Source: Prunella strophiata
Taxonomy: Eukaryota > Chordata > Aves > Passeriformes > Prunellidae
Length of the DNA: 64,000 bases
Assembly (NCBI GenBank): GCA_036583965.1
Contig: JAZBQD010000030.1
Location: forward strand, 114,524,048-114,588,047
Direction of reading: 5' to 3'
The notes under the pieces were generated by a model. The model saw nothing but the letters and a program-made list of their open reading frames with translations. It ran no database searches and was not told where the DNA came from. A program made the position numbers and the translations under genes. Positions 1 through 12,900 of this stretch are shown here, piece after piece (the first letter of the stretch is position 1; every line of letters begins with the position of its first letter).

Positions 1-119
1 CTCTGTGAGTGTGGGGTTTTTCTGAAGTAAGAAAAAATAAAAATTAAGCTTTTTGTCTGGCAAAGCAATGAATAAGGAAGTAACTGAATTTATTTAGATA
101 TACAGGAAGTCTGGCTCCT

Positions 120-1190
120 TGAAGACAACTTCTCCCTGGCTGGAAAATAGAAATGTTCCTTATTTTAAGATAAAAATTATGCTTTGTTTGAAAATCTCCT
201 CCAAAGAGGTGATCAATACCATGACAGTGAACCTACTCTGCTTTCTGCCAGTGTTGCAACTAAGATTTTATAGTTCAATGTAATTAAATGTATTTAGTTG
301 TGTAATTAATGATAAAATGTAATTAAACAATAAAACAGAAAATAGAAATTCTCCTTATTTTAGAAGAAAATGATGCCTTGTTTGAAAATCTCCTCCAAAG
401 GGGTGATCACTACTCTGACAGTGAACCTACTCTGCTTTCTGCCAGTGTTGCAACTAAGATTTTATAGTTCAACGTAATTAATTGTATTTAATTATGTAAT
501 TAATGATAAAATAGAAAATAGAAATGCTCCTTATTTTAAAAGAAAATGATACCTTGTTTGAAAATCTCCTCCAAAGAGGGGATCAGTACTCTGACAGTGA
601 ACGTACTCTGCTTTCTGCCAGCGTTACAACTAAGATTTTATAGTTCAACGTAATTAAATGTATTTAGTTGTGTAATTAATGATAAAATGTAATTAAACAA
701 TAAAACAGAAAATAAAATTCTCCTTATTTTAGAAGAAAATGATGCCTTGTTTGAAAATCTCCTCCAAAGGGGTGATCACTACTCTGACAGTGAACCAACT
801 CTGCTTTCTGCCAGCGTTGCAACTAAGATTTTATAGTTCAAGTAATTAATTGTATTTAATTATGTAATTAATGATAAAATAGAAAATAGAAATTCTCCTT
901 ATTTTAAGAGAAGATGATGCCTTGTTTGAAAATCTCCTCCAAAGGGGTGATCACTACTCTGACAGTGAACCGACTCTGCTTTCTGCCAGTGTTGCAACTA
1001 AGATTTTATAGTTCAACGTAATTAATTGTATTTAATTATGTAATTAATGATAAAATAGAAAATAGAAATGTGCTTTATTTTAACAGAAAATGATGCTTTG
1101 TTTGAAAATCTCCTCCAAAGGGGTGATCACTACTCTGACAGTGAACGTACTCTGCTTTCTGCCAGCGTTACAACTAAGATTTTATAGCTG
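120..1190. repeat. Six-copy tandem repeat in IL10RB intron, unit about 175/193 bp
   Basis: The anchor TTGTTTGAAAATCTCCTCC recurs near 186, 379, 555, 749, 922 and 1099. Spacings alternate between about 193 and 175 because some units carry an extra AT-rich segment (GTAATTAAACAATAAAACAG). Copies are about 90% or more alike by eye. The array ends just beside exon 3. Confidence 0.9.
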
Positions 1191-1277
1191 ACCGTAATGA
1201 AATGATGAAACACTCTGCATCCCTGGCTTCCCTCCCAGAGCAGGCAGAGTTTCTGGGAAGAACAGGGGAAGGCTCAC

Positions 1278-1447
1278 TGTCATCCATGGGCCTGAAGGTG
1301 AGGGTGACCCAGGGGGAGTGCAGCTCTCCTGCCTCGGCCCGCAGCCGCAGCACGTAGTTGCCGTACGGGGACAGCGAGGACACGTCACACCGGGGCAGCC
1401 TCAGGCCTGTCCTCAGGGTCTCAAAGGTGTCCCCAGGGTAGTAGATG
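1278..1447 (-). CDS. IL10RB: IL10RB exon 3 (rest of first fibronectin domain)
   Basis: The acceptor TTTCTGCTCCCTGCAG has AG at 1449-1448, and the donor GTGAGC begins at 1277. The exon encodes about 56 residues, including CDVSSLSPYGNY and VLRLRAEAGELHSPW, which align without gaps to the mammalian domain as remembered. Reading beyond the donor runs into intron sequence with no similarity. Confidence 0.9.
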
Positions 1448-3010
1448 CTGCAGGGAGCAGAAACAACGTGTAGGAGATGTGTAATTACAATTGGCTAAAT
1501 GGCTTTAAGGCAGCAGAGCTGTTAGTGCAAGCAGTTAGCATTAATGGACACAGAAATGCACGCAGCGTGTGTAAGACTGCACTAGGGATTTTACACCATC
1601 TATAAATCCATTATAAACTTAATGATAAACCTAAGGATTAAATGATAAACTTAAGGATTGAAATTCTACTTCTGTAAAAAGTGCCCTTTTGCTGGCAGGA
1701 AAGGCTGCCTTCAGCAGGCAGGAGTTGAGAGAAGGCAGCAGACACTCAGCCAGTGCCACTGCAGGGCCCTGCTGTCCCACGGGGACTGGGCTCAGAGCTG
1801 TCCCAGGATTGGCACACGAGGAAAAGCCAGAGCAAGCAGGGCTGGGAGTGCCCAGGAACTGCCTGTGGGATGGAACCACACAGGGTGAGGGTTAGAGGGA
1901 CCTCAGAGCCCACCCAGTGCCACCCCTGCCATGGCAGGGACACCTCCCCTGTGCCAGGCTGCTCCCAGCCCCAGTGTCCAGCCTGGCCTTGATCAATACA
2001 TGATTTAATAGATGATATTTAATATATTTTATTCTTTCTGCTTTGCATCAAATGTACTGATCAAGGAACCATGGCTACAGAACCCAGAAAAATCTTCTCT
2101 CAACTAAGCATGAAGAGAAGGCTCTGGGCAAGGCTTAGAGCTCCTGCCAGTGCCTGGAGGGGCTTCTAAAGAAAAGGGAGAACTTTTACATGGGCAGAGA
2201 GTGCCAGGACCCAGGGAATGGCTCCCAGTGCCAGAGGGCAGGGCTGGGTGGGAGATTGGGAATGAGGAATTGTTCCCTGGCAGGGTGGGCAGGGCTGGCA
2301 CAGGGTGCCCAGAGCAGCTGTGGCTGCCCCTGGACCCCTGGCAGTGCCCAAGGCCAGGCTGGACACTGGGGCTGGGAGCAGCCTGGCACAGGGGAAGGTG
2401 TCCCTGCCATGGCAGGGTGGCACTGGGTGGATGGGATGGGATGGGATGGGATGGGATGGGATGGGATGGGATGGGATGGGATGGGATAGGATGGGATGGG
2501 ATGGGATGGGATGGGATGGGATGGGATGGGATCTGACAGATCAGGGCAGGGCAAACAGCACAACCAAGTCTCTTCAGTCACAGGTAAGAGCTCCAGGAGA
2601 GAGAAGAGCCACACACAGAGCCAGTAACACCCAATGTCAGAAGGTGTTTGTGCTTCCAAAACAAACAGGACAAAGCTGCCTTGGGTGTGGATGCCCAGGA
2701 GATCCCTCTGCCCTGTCCTTCAGCTCAGCAGAGAAGCCTCTCACAAGGTGAAATAAAGGGACAGCTCCTGGGACAGCAAAGTCCCTGAAATAAAAGGACA
2801 GACTGTGCCCTGCAGGGGACACAAATCCCAAGCACACAGAGCTGTGTGGATGGATGTGAATGAAAGCCAGCCCAGGCCAGCCCCACCTCTTGGACTGGAC
2901 AGTGTAGGTGAGGTTTCCTCTGGGGAACCTGGGTGCATCCCACTGCAAGGTGCTGTGAAGATTGACTGAAGAAATTCTTGCATTCCGGGGTGCTGGGAGC
3001 ATTCCAGAAA
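1278..3010 (-). CDS. IL10RB: Interleukin-10 receptor subunit beta, partial (exons 2 and 3)
   Basis: This is the shared second chain of class II cytokine receptors; in the known family it pairs with IL10RA, IL22RA1, IL20RA or IFNLR1 at the plasma membrane and recruits TYK2. Two coding exons are seen, 3010-2887 (124 nt) and 1447-1278 (170 nt). They join in phase (AG|C gives Ser) and read through the first half of the ligand-binding region. Matches to the mammalian protein as I remember it include MLPAPRNARISSVN, LQWDAPRFPRGNLTYT, CDVSSLSPYGNYVLRLRAE and WVTLTFRPMDD. Exon 3 ends after GATGAC+A at a GTGAGC donor, the same phase as expected for the mammalian gene. Later exons (second domain, membrane segment, tail) lie left of position 1. 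Exon 1 with the signal peptide was not found. The gene lies downstream of IFNAR2 in the same orientation, as in other vertebrates. Identification is by recalled similarity, not by a search. Confidence 0.9.
1880..1990 (-). mobile_element. CR1 LINE 3' fragment (antisense)
   Basis: The segment carries the GGACCTCAGAGCCCACCCAG and CTGCCATGGCAGGGACACC signature of the CR1 3' end, reverse complemented. Only about 110 bases remain. Confidence 0.7.
2200..2428 (+). mobile_element. CR1 LINE 3' fragment (sense)
   Basis: It contains the blocks GGGAATGAGGAATTGTTCCC, GGTGGGCAGGGCTGGCACAG and GTGTCCCTGCCATGGCAGG in the order of a plus-strand CR1 tail, ending in the GGGAT array. Confidence 0.75.
2429..2532. 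repeat. (GGGAT)n microsatellite at a CR1 3' tail
   Basis: About 20 copies of GGGAT, with one GGATA interruption, directly follow a plus-strand CR1 fragment, so the array probably grew from the short tail repeat of the element. Confidence 0.9.
2887..3010 (-). CDS. IL10RB: IL10RB exon 2 (start of first fibronectin domain)
   Basis: The acceptor is CCTCCCACAG, with AG at 3012-3011, and the donor is AAGAG|GTGGGG, with GT at 2886-2885. The exon needs one base from exon 1 (G+TT gives Val) and leaves two bases for exon 3. It encodes the mature N-terminus and the first beta strands, including the conserved LQW motif. A 33-bp direct duplication provides a second identical acceptor upstream, with its exon start at 3043; that choice would add 11 residues in frame without a stop. 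Confidence 0.88.
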
Positions 3011-4012
3011 CTGTGGGAGGAATCAGAACCAACATTCCAGAAACTGTGGGAGGAATCAGAACCAACATTTCAGTGTCTGCTCCAGAACCTGTCACTCATC
3101 CAAAACTGAAATGTAGCCTCTGCCTTGCCTTAGGTGCTGATTCAAAACCAGAGCCCAACTAAATCAATTTAAATCCTGATGCCTCTCCTGCCTCCTTATG
3201 CAACAAAACAAATTAGTGGCACCAGTGACTTCCAGTCAGTGCTTGTGACACCAGCATTTCTTGTGCATGACTGAGCTGGTGCTGCCCAGCACTTGGGGCA
3301 TGAACTCTCCCTGAGATTGTCAACCCCCAATTTTCCTAGGCAGTGCTCCAGCAGCACTGTGGGAATAACAAGGGCGTGGGGATTGATAAACAGAGATAAA
3401 CCAGAAACACCTCTGAAGGTAAGAAAACTATTACATATAATTAAATGTAATTTAATTACACAGCATTATTCACAAGTGACAAAACCCCAGTTGTTCTCCT
3501 TTCTTGGAACTGAATAAAAGAAACCCTAAACTAGTGCAAAGTATCAATGAAAAGCCCATTACTGTTATGATTTAATTATTCTTACATAATTGTAGGTAAA
3601 ATAGCAAAGATTCCAGCCCATTACTGCACCACAAATGAACAATGCAAACAAACCCTGCCAGAACAGAGCAGTGCTTACATGTCACAGGAGTCACACCTGC
3701 TGACAACTCTAAGATAAATAACACATTTTCCATGTCTGTGGTTCAAAGAATCATCAGGGCTGGAAGAGACCTTCAAGGTCACCCTGTGTCACCCCAGCAG
3801 CCCAAAATCACCCCTGAGCCATGTCCCCAGCTAATGCAGAAATGAATGAAATTCCTGTGTCAGTCACCCCCCTCTGGCAGGCAAGAGTTTGAAATCTGAA
3901 CCTGGCTTAAACAAACCCTGTTTCAGACTCCGGCCCTACAGTGTTACCCTTGCACCCAACAAATAAATCAAGCACAGTGCACATCACAAATACAGAAGTT
4001 CAAGTCACGCAC

Positions 4013-4330
4013 TGGTTTGGGTTGGGAGGGACCCTAAAGCCCACCCAGTGCCACCCCTGCCATGGCAGGGACACCTTCCCCTGTGCCAGGCTGCTCCCGG
4101 CCCCAGTGTCCAGCCTGGCCTTGGGCACTGCCAGGGATCCAGGGGCAGCCCCAGCTGCTCTGGGCACCCTGTGCCAGGGCCTGCCCACCCTGCCAGGGAA
4201 CAATTCCTCATTGCCAATCTCCCACCCAGCCCTGCCCTCTGGCACTGGGAGCCACTCCCTTTTATCCTGGCATTCCACCCCTTGTCCAAAGTCCCTCTCA
4301 TTTCTCTTGGAGTGCTGCCCCTGCTCTGAG
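4013..4330 (-). mobile_element. CR1 LINE 3' fragment (antisense)
   Basis: About 320 bases of CR1 3' end starting TTTGGGTTGGGAGGGACC and continuing through the CCATGGCAGGGACACCTTCC and AACAATTCCTCATTGCCAAT blocks. It lies in the intron or upstream region of IL10RB. Confidence 0.75.
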
Positions 4331-4534
4331 GATGAGGTCTGAGGTAGGCATGCAAATTCCCAGGAAAAAGCACATTTCCTTGCCAGGCTCACTTCCCTCA
4401 CAGTGCTGCCTACCTGAGGAGCCTCCAGGTAAATTGCTTCACTGGGCACTGTGGACCCAAAGAGATGGGGAAATACTTCTGGGGTTTCAGGCTTGTGCAC
4501 AAACCTCCCAGCCCATGAAGTGCTGTGCCCCATG

Positions 4535-4740
4535 GCCACCTAGTCCCCAGCCCAGAGCACTCAGTGCCACCTGCAGGGGACACCTGCAGGGATGGGCACT
4601 GCAAAGCTCCCTGGGCAGCCCCTGCCAAGGCCTGAGCAGCCTTTCCATGGGCAAATTCCTGCTGCTGGCCAAGCTGAGCCTGCCCTGGCCCAGCCTGAGG
4701 CCGTTCCCTCTGCTCCTGTCCCTGTCCCCGGCTGTCCCCT
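4535..4740 (-). mobile_element. CR1-related fragment, second subfamily (antisense)
   Basis: This is one of at least six dispersed copies sharing CACCTGCAGGGATGGGCACT and CCTTTCCATGGGCAAATTCC; the others are near 13.5, 18.75, 38.85, 53.3, 54.85 and 55.3 kb. It ends in a CR1-like GAGGCCGTTCCCTCTGCTCC. Confidence 0.6.
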
Positions 4741-4989
4741 CTACAGACAGTGACACGGGGCTGCGGCTTCGCCCCCACCGCCGGGATTTGCAGTGTCCCA
4801 CTCCCGGCAGGACCGTCCCTCGTTTCCCAGCACAGACTGAGCCCCGGGCCAACAACGCCCGTGAGCAGCGGGACCCCGGCCCTGCCACCCTCGGCGGCCG
4901 GGCGGGCTGGCCCCGCTGTCCCCACAGGGCGCTCCCGGCGCCGCTCGGTTCCTCACGGCCCCCGAGGAGCCGCGCCAGGCTCGGGGCAG

Positions 4990-5815
4990 CGCGGAGGCAC
5001 CGCCGCCTCAGGTGCCCCTCGCTGCCGCTCCCTCTGAGGGGGCACCGCCGCCTCAGGTGCCCCTCGCTGCCGCTCCCTCTGAGGGGGCACCGCCGCCTCA
5101 GGTGCCCCTCGCTGCCGCTCCCTCTGAGGGCACCGCCGCCTCAGGTGCCCCTCGCTGCCGCTCCCTCTGAGGGGGCACCGCCGCCTCAGGTGCCCCTCGC
5201 TGCCGCTCCCTCTGAGGGCACCGCCGCCTCAGGTGCCCCTCGCTGCCGCTCCCTCTGAGGGGGCACCGCCGCCTCAGGTGCCCCTCGCTGCCGCTCCCTC
5301 TGAGGGCACCGCCGCCTCAGGTGCCCCTCGCTGCCGCTCCCTCTGAGGGCACCGCCGCCTCAGGTGCCCCTCGCTGCCGCTCCCTCTGAGGGCACCGCCG
5401 CCTCAGGTGCCCCTCGCTGCCGCTCCCTCTGAGGGGGCACCGCCGCCTCAGGTGCCCCTCGCTGCCGCTCCCTCTGAGGGCACCGCCGCCTCAGGTGCCC
5501 CTCGCTGCCGCTCCCTCTGAGGGGGCACCGCCGCCTCAGGTGCCCCTCGCTGCCGCTCCCTCTGAGGGCACCGCCGCCTCAGGTGCCCCTCGCTGCCGCT
5601 CCCTCTGAGGGGGCACCGCCGCCTCAGGTGCCCCTCGCTGCCGCTCCCTCTGAGGGCACCGCCGCCTCAGGTGCCCCTCGCTGCCGCTCCCTCTGAGGGG
5701 GCACCGCCGCCTCAGGTGCCCCTCGCTGCCGCTCCCTCTGAGGGGGCACCGCCGCCTCAGGTGCCCCTCGCTGCCGCTCCCTCTGAGGGGGCACCGCCGC
5801 CTCAGGTGCCCCTGC
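4990..5815. repeat. GC-rich minisatellite, 43/45-bp unit
   Basis: About 19 nearly identical units contain CACCGCCGCCTCAGGTGCCC and CTCGCTGCCGCTCCCTCTGA. Two length forms differ by an extra GG. Open reading frames run through it in several frames only because the unit lacks stops. Confidence 0.95.
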
Positions 5816-5901
5816 CCTGCCACCCTCGGCCCGGCGGGGCTGCCCCCGCTGTTTTCCCCAACCCCACAGGGCGCTCCGGCTCCGCTTCGGTTTCCTCACT
5901 A

Positions 5902-7650
<1,749 letters not shown>

Positions 7651-7724
7651 GGGCGTGCCTGCGGGCACGGCGGCGGCTCCCCTCACACGCCGGCTCTGTT
7701 TCCCCTCACACACCGGGGCTACTC

Positions 7725-8509
7725 ACACCGATTTTAAATGTCATAAAAATATTTTAATATGAATCAGTAATTGTACAAAATTATATAAAAATAAATTCAG
7801 GAAGTGTATTAATGCCTTGATCCACTCTTTTGTCAGCTGAGTATTCCTGTCTCTGCCCCCATTATTCCACTTGATCAGCGTTCTCTGCACAAATACAGCA
7901 TGCAGCCAGCAGAACAGGTTTCACAAAAATCCAGTGATAGATATAAAGAATAAAAAAAAAATTGTAAAAGTGGCTTGGTTGAGAGACCAGCCTTCCACTG
8001 TGCCAGGCTGCTCCCAGCCCCAGTGTCCAGCCTGGCCTTGGGCACTGCCAGGGATCCAGGGGCAGCCACAGCTGCTCTGGGCACCCTGTGCCAGCCCTGC
8101 CCACCCTGCCAGGGAACAATTCCTCATTCCCAATCTCCCAGCCAGCCCTGCCCTCTGCAGTGGGAGCCATTCCCTGGGTCCCGTCCCTCCAGACCTTGGA
8201 AATTGTCTCTCCCCACCTTCACAGGGAACAACTTCTAATCCAAAACCGCCCTCTGTCAGTTTGAAGCCATTCCCTCTTGTCCTGTCCCTCCATCCCTTGT
8301 CCAAAGCTCCTCTTTTGGAGCCCCTTTAGGCACAGAAGGGGCTCTAAGGTCTCTCTGGATCCTTCCCCAGACAAACATCCCCAGCTCCTGCTGGAGCAGC
8401 CCACGCTCACAGGGTGTTAATGAAAGGACAAGATCTGTGTGTTCAGTCCAGAAATAAAAGTTGGACAACACTGGTTCTACGTTATAAAGTAAAAGCAGTT
8501 CTGCCTTGT
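7725..8509 (-). other. IFNAR2: Probable IFNAR2 3' untranslated region
   Basis: This follows the stop codon up to an AT-rich block (7738-7830) that gives way to the GC-rich IL10RB upstream region. No AATAAA is seen on the minus strand; an ATTAAA variant at 7758-7753 is a candidate polyadenylation signal. An antisense CR1 fragment lies within the UTR. The end is inferred only. Confidence 0.4.
7985..8400 (-). mobile_element. CR1 LINE 3' fragment in IFNAR2 3' UTR (antisense)
   Basis: About 400 bases of CR1, reading CTGTGCCAGGCTGCTCCCAG through AAGCCATTCCCTCTTGTCCT. In the sense of IFNAR2 transcription the element is in its own sense orientation. Confidence 0.75.
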
Positions 8510-9202
8510 TCATCTCCTCATGTACCCCGTTAGTTGCTCTGTGTCTGAGTCCAAAGAGTCACTTTCCTCAGAGGAAGAGGAAGAGTTTTGCCACTCAGGG
8601 AAGTCGTTAGAACAAGGTGCCCCCTGCCCACTTCCCGTGTGCTCCAGCGGCTTTGCTTGCAGAGCATGGGCACAGTGCCAGGCCCCTGCATCCTGCTGGG
8701 CAGGGGGAGCAGCTGCAGAGCTGTGCCCATCCTGCTCCAGGGCTCCCAGCAGCACCGTGTGCAGGCTGATGGTGAAGCACTCACTGCTGCCCTGGGGCTG
8801 GCAGCTGGTCCCAGACAGAGGGCTCAGCAACTCGCTCCTCGTGTCTCTGTCCCCTTCAGGGTGGCCCTGGTGCTCCTGGAGCTCCTGTGGCTCAGCAGCT
8901 GGCGTGTCCCCAGCCTGGCTGCTGCTGTGCCCACAGCTGCTGCTCTCTGAGTACTGCCCCAGGCTGCTGGGGCTGTCACAGCCCCGGGGGACGCTGCCCC
9001 CGCCCAGCCTGGCCCGCCTCGTGTAGTCGTGGTCACCCAGGCCACTGCTGTCACTGTCACTGCTGTCACTGTCAGTGTCATCACTGGCACTGCCTCTGCA
9101 GCCCCTGGCCTTGCTTTTCACCTCTCTGGGGATGATCTCCACAGGGACCACTGTTTCTGACTCAGACACCCAAGGGGAGTAGGCCAACTTCCTGATGCAT
9201 GC
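8510..9202 (-). CDS. IFNAR2: IFNAR2 exon 9: cytoplasmic tail and stop codon
   Basis: The acceptor CTCTTCCAG has AG at 9204-9203 and the exon starts in phase 0 (ACIRKLAYSPW). The tail is rich in Ser, Asp and Glu, with a DTDSDSSDSDSS run near residues 323-333 that corresponds to the human DESDSDTE region. Tyrosines fall at about 288, 340, 364 and 507. The conserved block FTISLHTVL and the C-terminal GYMRR (human GYIMR, a STAT-docking tyrosine) support a functional tail. The stop is TGA at 8512-8510. Confidence 0.93.
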   Translation of the reverse strand, partial: ACIRKLAYSPWVSESETVVPVEIIPREVKSKARGCRGSASDDTDSDSSDSDSSGLGDHDYTRRARLGGGSVPRGCDSPSSLGQYSESSSCGHSSSQAGDTPAAEPQELQEHQGHPEGDRDTRSELLSPLSGTSCQPQGSSECFTISLHTVLLGALEQDGHSSAAAPPAQQDAGAWHCAHALQAKPLEHTGSGQGAPCSNDFPEWQNSSSSSEESDSLDSDTEQLTGYMRR

Positions 9203-9930
9203 CTGGAAGAGTAAAGGGATTAAATCAACTCAGCCATATTTGCACATGTGCACAAAACACCATGAAAAAAACCCAAATAACCTCCAGCCACGAGGCTGCC
9301 AAACAAATGATTCCTTCTGTGCCACAGTTTGGGCTTTTTTAGCAGAGTTTAGGGTCTCTAGGATTGCTCTTTCTTTTCCATTCCTCAACATCACAGAACT
9401 CCTGAATGGTTTGAGCTGGAAGGGAACTTAAAAAATCATCACATTCCAATCCCCTGCCATGGCAGGGACACCTTCCACTGTGCCAGGCTGCTCCCAGCCC
9501 CAGTGTCCAGCCTGGCCTTGGGCACTGCCAGGGATCCAGGGGCAGCCACAGCTGCTCTGGGCACCCTGTGCCAGGGCCTTGCAGTCACCTACCACAGCTG
9601 AGCAATTTTCATGTCCTTTGAAAATTATCTTTTGAAGCAATTTTCACCATTTTAGCATCCCAAGCCCTGTCTTCCCTCTGCACTTCAGAGGATTATTCAA
9701 TATTTGAAGCATTAATCATGTTGACAATAAAAAATAAATAAACCTTAGATACTCCTTAGTAATGTGTTCAGAATTGTTGGGATGTCAAAGTGCCACAGCA
9801 AAGGACAGAAACATGAGGAAAAAGTCTTAGAAAAAAGTGATACCCATCTGGTCTGGGTATGTTTGTAGAAAATAGAAAATATTTAGCTGAAAAGCCCTAC
9901 CAAATTAAATGTAAAAGAAGTCAGAGACTG

Positions 9931-9980
<50 letters not shown>

Positions 9981-12900
9981 AAGCAAGTAAAGATAAAAGA
10001 TACAAACAAGAAATCTTGTTATTTTTGTTTGAAATTTAGTGGCCATTCAATCTATGGAAATAAAAAACTAGCTGGCTCTGGACTGGTTTCCTCTGTGCTT
10101 GATCACAGAGGAAGTCCAAGAGAGATTATTTTATTACTATGAAACAGTGGAACAACTTCTCCTCCAGTCTCTCCAGCCCTCTGCTCACCCCCTGGCCCTG
10201 CTCTGGGCCACACCTTTGGTGCCCTGTGGGGACCAGAACTGGGTGGATACTCCTGGATGTTCCCCCTGAGCAGGGTGGGATGAGCCTCTCCATTAGTAAC
10301 TTGTTACAGAAATAGAAAGAAATGGTTTTGAATATTTGTTCTGAAGATCAGACAAAACTTAGCAGCCTAGAGATCATCTCTGACTGAGGTAAACTGCAAA
10401 TGCAAACATGCTGTGCTCTTACAGAACTTGTACCTAAAGCACAGGATTGGAAGTTGCTGCTGTTAAACTTGCTCCTGCCAGCCAGAAAGGGCAGATCTGA
10501 GAGCTGTTACATACCAAGGTCTGAGGAAGGGAAAACTTCAGGAGAATGAAACCTGCTGCATGTGAACACTTCAGAACTGCAACAATTATCACTGCAACAC
10601 AGAGAGCACCTGCCACTGCAGCTTCATGATACCCTGGAGTGAAAAAAATCAAATCAACACACATGGAGGAAGTATCCCACTACCACACTTTCAGATCTCA
10701 CAGTCACAACAGCCATTAGCAATCACCAACAATTTTGGCTAAAGGGATCTGTGAAAGTCAAATTCAGAATAAGACCAAATCTCAAATTAGCTTCAGGAAT
10801 TACAAAAGAAGTGACCCCATCTTTCTGCAGAGTTAGTGGAGATCTGTATGGCTCAGGGGATTGCCAAGAGATTTGTTGCCCCAGAGTGCTGGGGTTTTAT
10901 ATTTCACTCCTAAACACCCACAATGGTTCTCTCCTGGAATGTTTCTCTCTGTCAGTGAGGCTCTGAGGGACAGCACCCAGGGAGCAGCTGGGGCTGGGCC
11001 AGGAGGGATTCAGGCTGGATTTTAGGGAAAGGTTCCTCCCCAGAGGGTGCTGGCACTGCCCAGGCTGCCCAGGGAATGGGCATGGCCCCGAGGCTGCCAC
11101 AGCTCCAGGAGCCTTTGGGATGCCCAGGGGGGATTGCTGGGGCTCTGGGCAGGGCAGGGGTGGCACTGGGGGATCCCTGGGGGTCCCTGCAGCTCAGGGT
11201 ACTCCATGGTTCTGTGATCACTTGTTTTTCAGGACTGTAAAGGTCCCTACACCAGAAGAACACACTGCACACCCAGAGCAGCCCCCCTGCCCCCCAGCTC
11301 TGTTACCTTGCTGAGCCTCTGAGCCTGCAGTGACACATTTCCAGGGGGAGGGGACAGAATTCTTGTTGAGGGATGAAGTGAACCCCACGGACACACAGTA
11401 ATTCCTGCTGGGATACAGCTCCTCAATGACAGTACTAAACACCTCCTCAGTGGTTCTCTGCCATGGCCTCTGGCATGAAAAGCAATGTTTACAGTCAGTT
11501 ATTGGCTGGAAAGAGCCCCTGCTCACCCCTCCAGACCTGCCCCCCTGCAGTGAAAGGAAGCTCAGATTCTGCTGGCCATGGTCTCTCTCTTTTCTTCCAA
11601 GAAATCTATTTCCATGTTTTATTTTGCTTCTATTCACATATTTGTTCTTGGGAACTGGTTAATCAATCATCAGAGCCATTTTATGCCCTCTGTGTTCCTC
11701 CCCTAAAGCACTATTCCCAAATTTCCCTACCTTATGCTCTCCATCCTGTGATTTCAGGGTGATAGCATAAAACAGGACTTCATAGATATCAATTAAAGAC
11801 AGCAGCTTCCCCTTGTCTCTGAAGTGAGAGGCTGGCAGCTTTATGGTGACATTGATGCAGCTTGGACAGGAAGTGATAGTCACCTCTGGTGGTCCCAGAA
11901 ATGCTGTTGGAAAACAAGAAAGAGGAACAAATGATGGAACAAATACACACTTTATCCAGTACCAATTCCATTTCTGTGATGCACACAGAGCTGGCTCAGC
12001 ACACTCCAGAGGGGTCCCTGCTGTAAATCCACAAGGCCTTGCAACATTTAACACCCACAGCCAAATCATCATTGCCCACATGGCCAGACTTTAAAGGAGA
12101 AGGAGTGGAAGGAAGAGGCAGAAAGGGGACAGAGGCTTGGCTCCAGCTTCACAGAGACTTGAGCTTTGTATCCACCTGAGATTAAAGCTGAAGTTAAAGT
12201 ACAGAATAGAATCCTGGAATGGGTTGGAGGGACCTTAAACCCACCCAGTGCCACCCCTGCCATGGCAGGGACACCTTCCACTGTGCCAGGCTGCTCCCAG
12301 CCCCAGTGTGCAGCCTGGCCTTGGGCACTGCCAGGGATGCAGGGGCAGCCACAGCTGCTCTGGGCACCCTGTGCCAGGGAACAATTCCTCATGCCCAATA
12401 TCCATTTAACCCTGCCCTCCTTCAGCTGAAAGCCACTCCCCCTTGTCCTGTCCTTTTTATTAAAGCAGCTGCTGAGGGACTGCAGGGCTCCTCCTCAGGG
12501 ATGTTCTCTTTATCCCATTCTCCTCATTCCCTCATTCCTGACTCTGGAAGGGGCCTCAGCAGCTGCCCCTGCTGAGCTCAGAGCAAACACCATCAGTTCA
12601 TCCTCCACAGTTCTCCAGCTGTTCCTCAATATCTGCCTCTGTTAGCTCAACACTCCATTTTAAGCAGAGCCAAGGGTGAAGCCACCTCTGGCAATAAAGA
12701 CAAGTATCTTCAGCAGGGAAAAGGGCAGATTGATTGATTGTCCATCTGTCTCTTCCCTACACCTGGTGCAGACCTGGCACTCTTTAACTCAACATTCACT
12801 ATTTGAACACAAAATAACAATGTTGTTTTTTTAAGTTATGTACTTTACACAGTCAAGAGATTTTTACTTTGTGTTTGTCAATGCACAACTGTATTTCCTT

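Noticed and set aside
9931..9976. 46-base poly-A as the tail of a retroposed gene copy
   Set aside because: No upstream gene-like sequence or flanking target duplication was seen; treated as a simple repeat.
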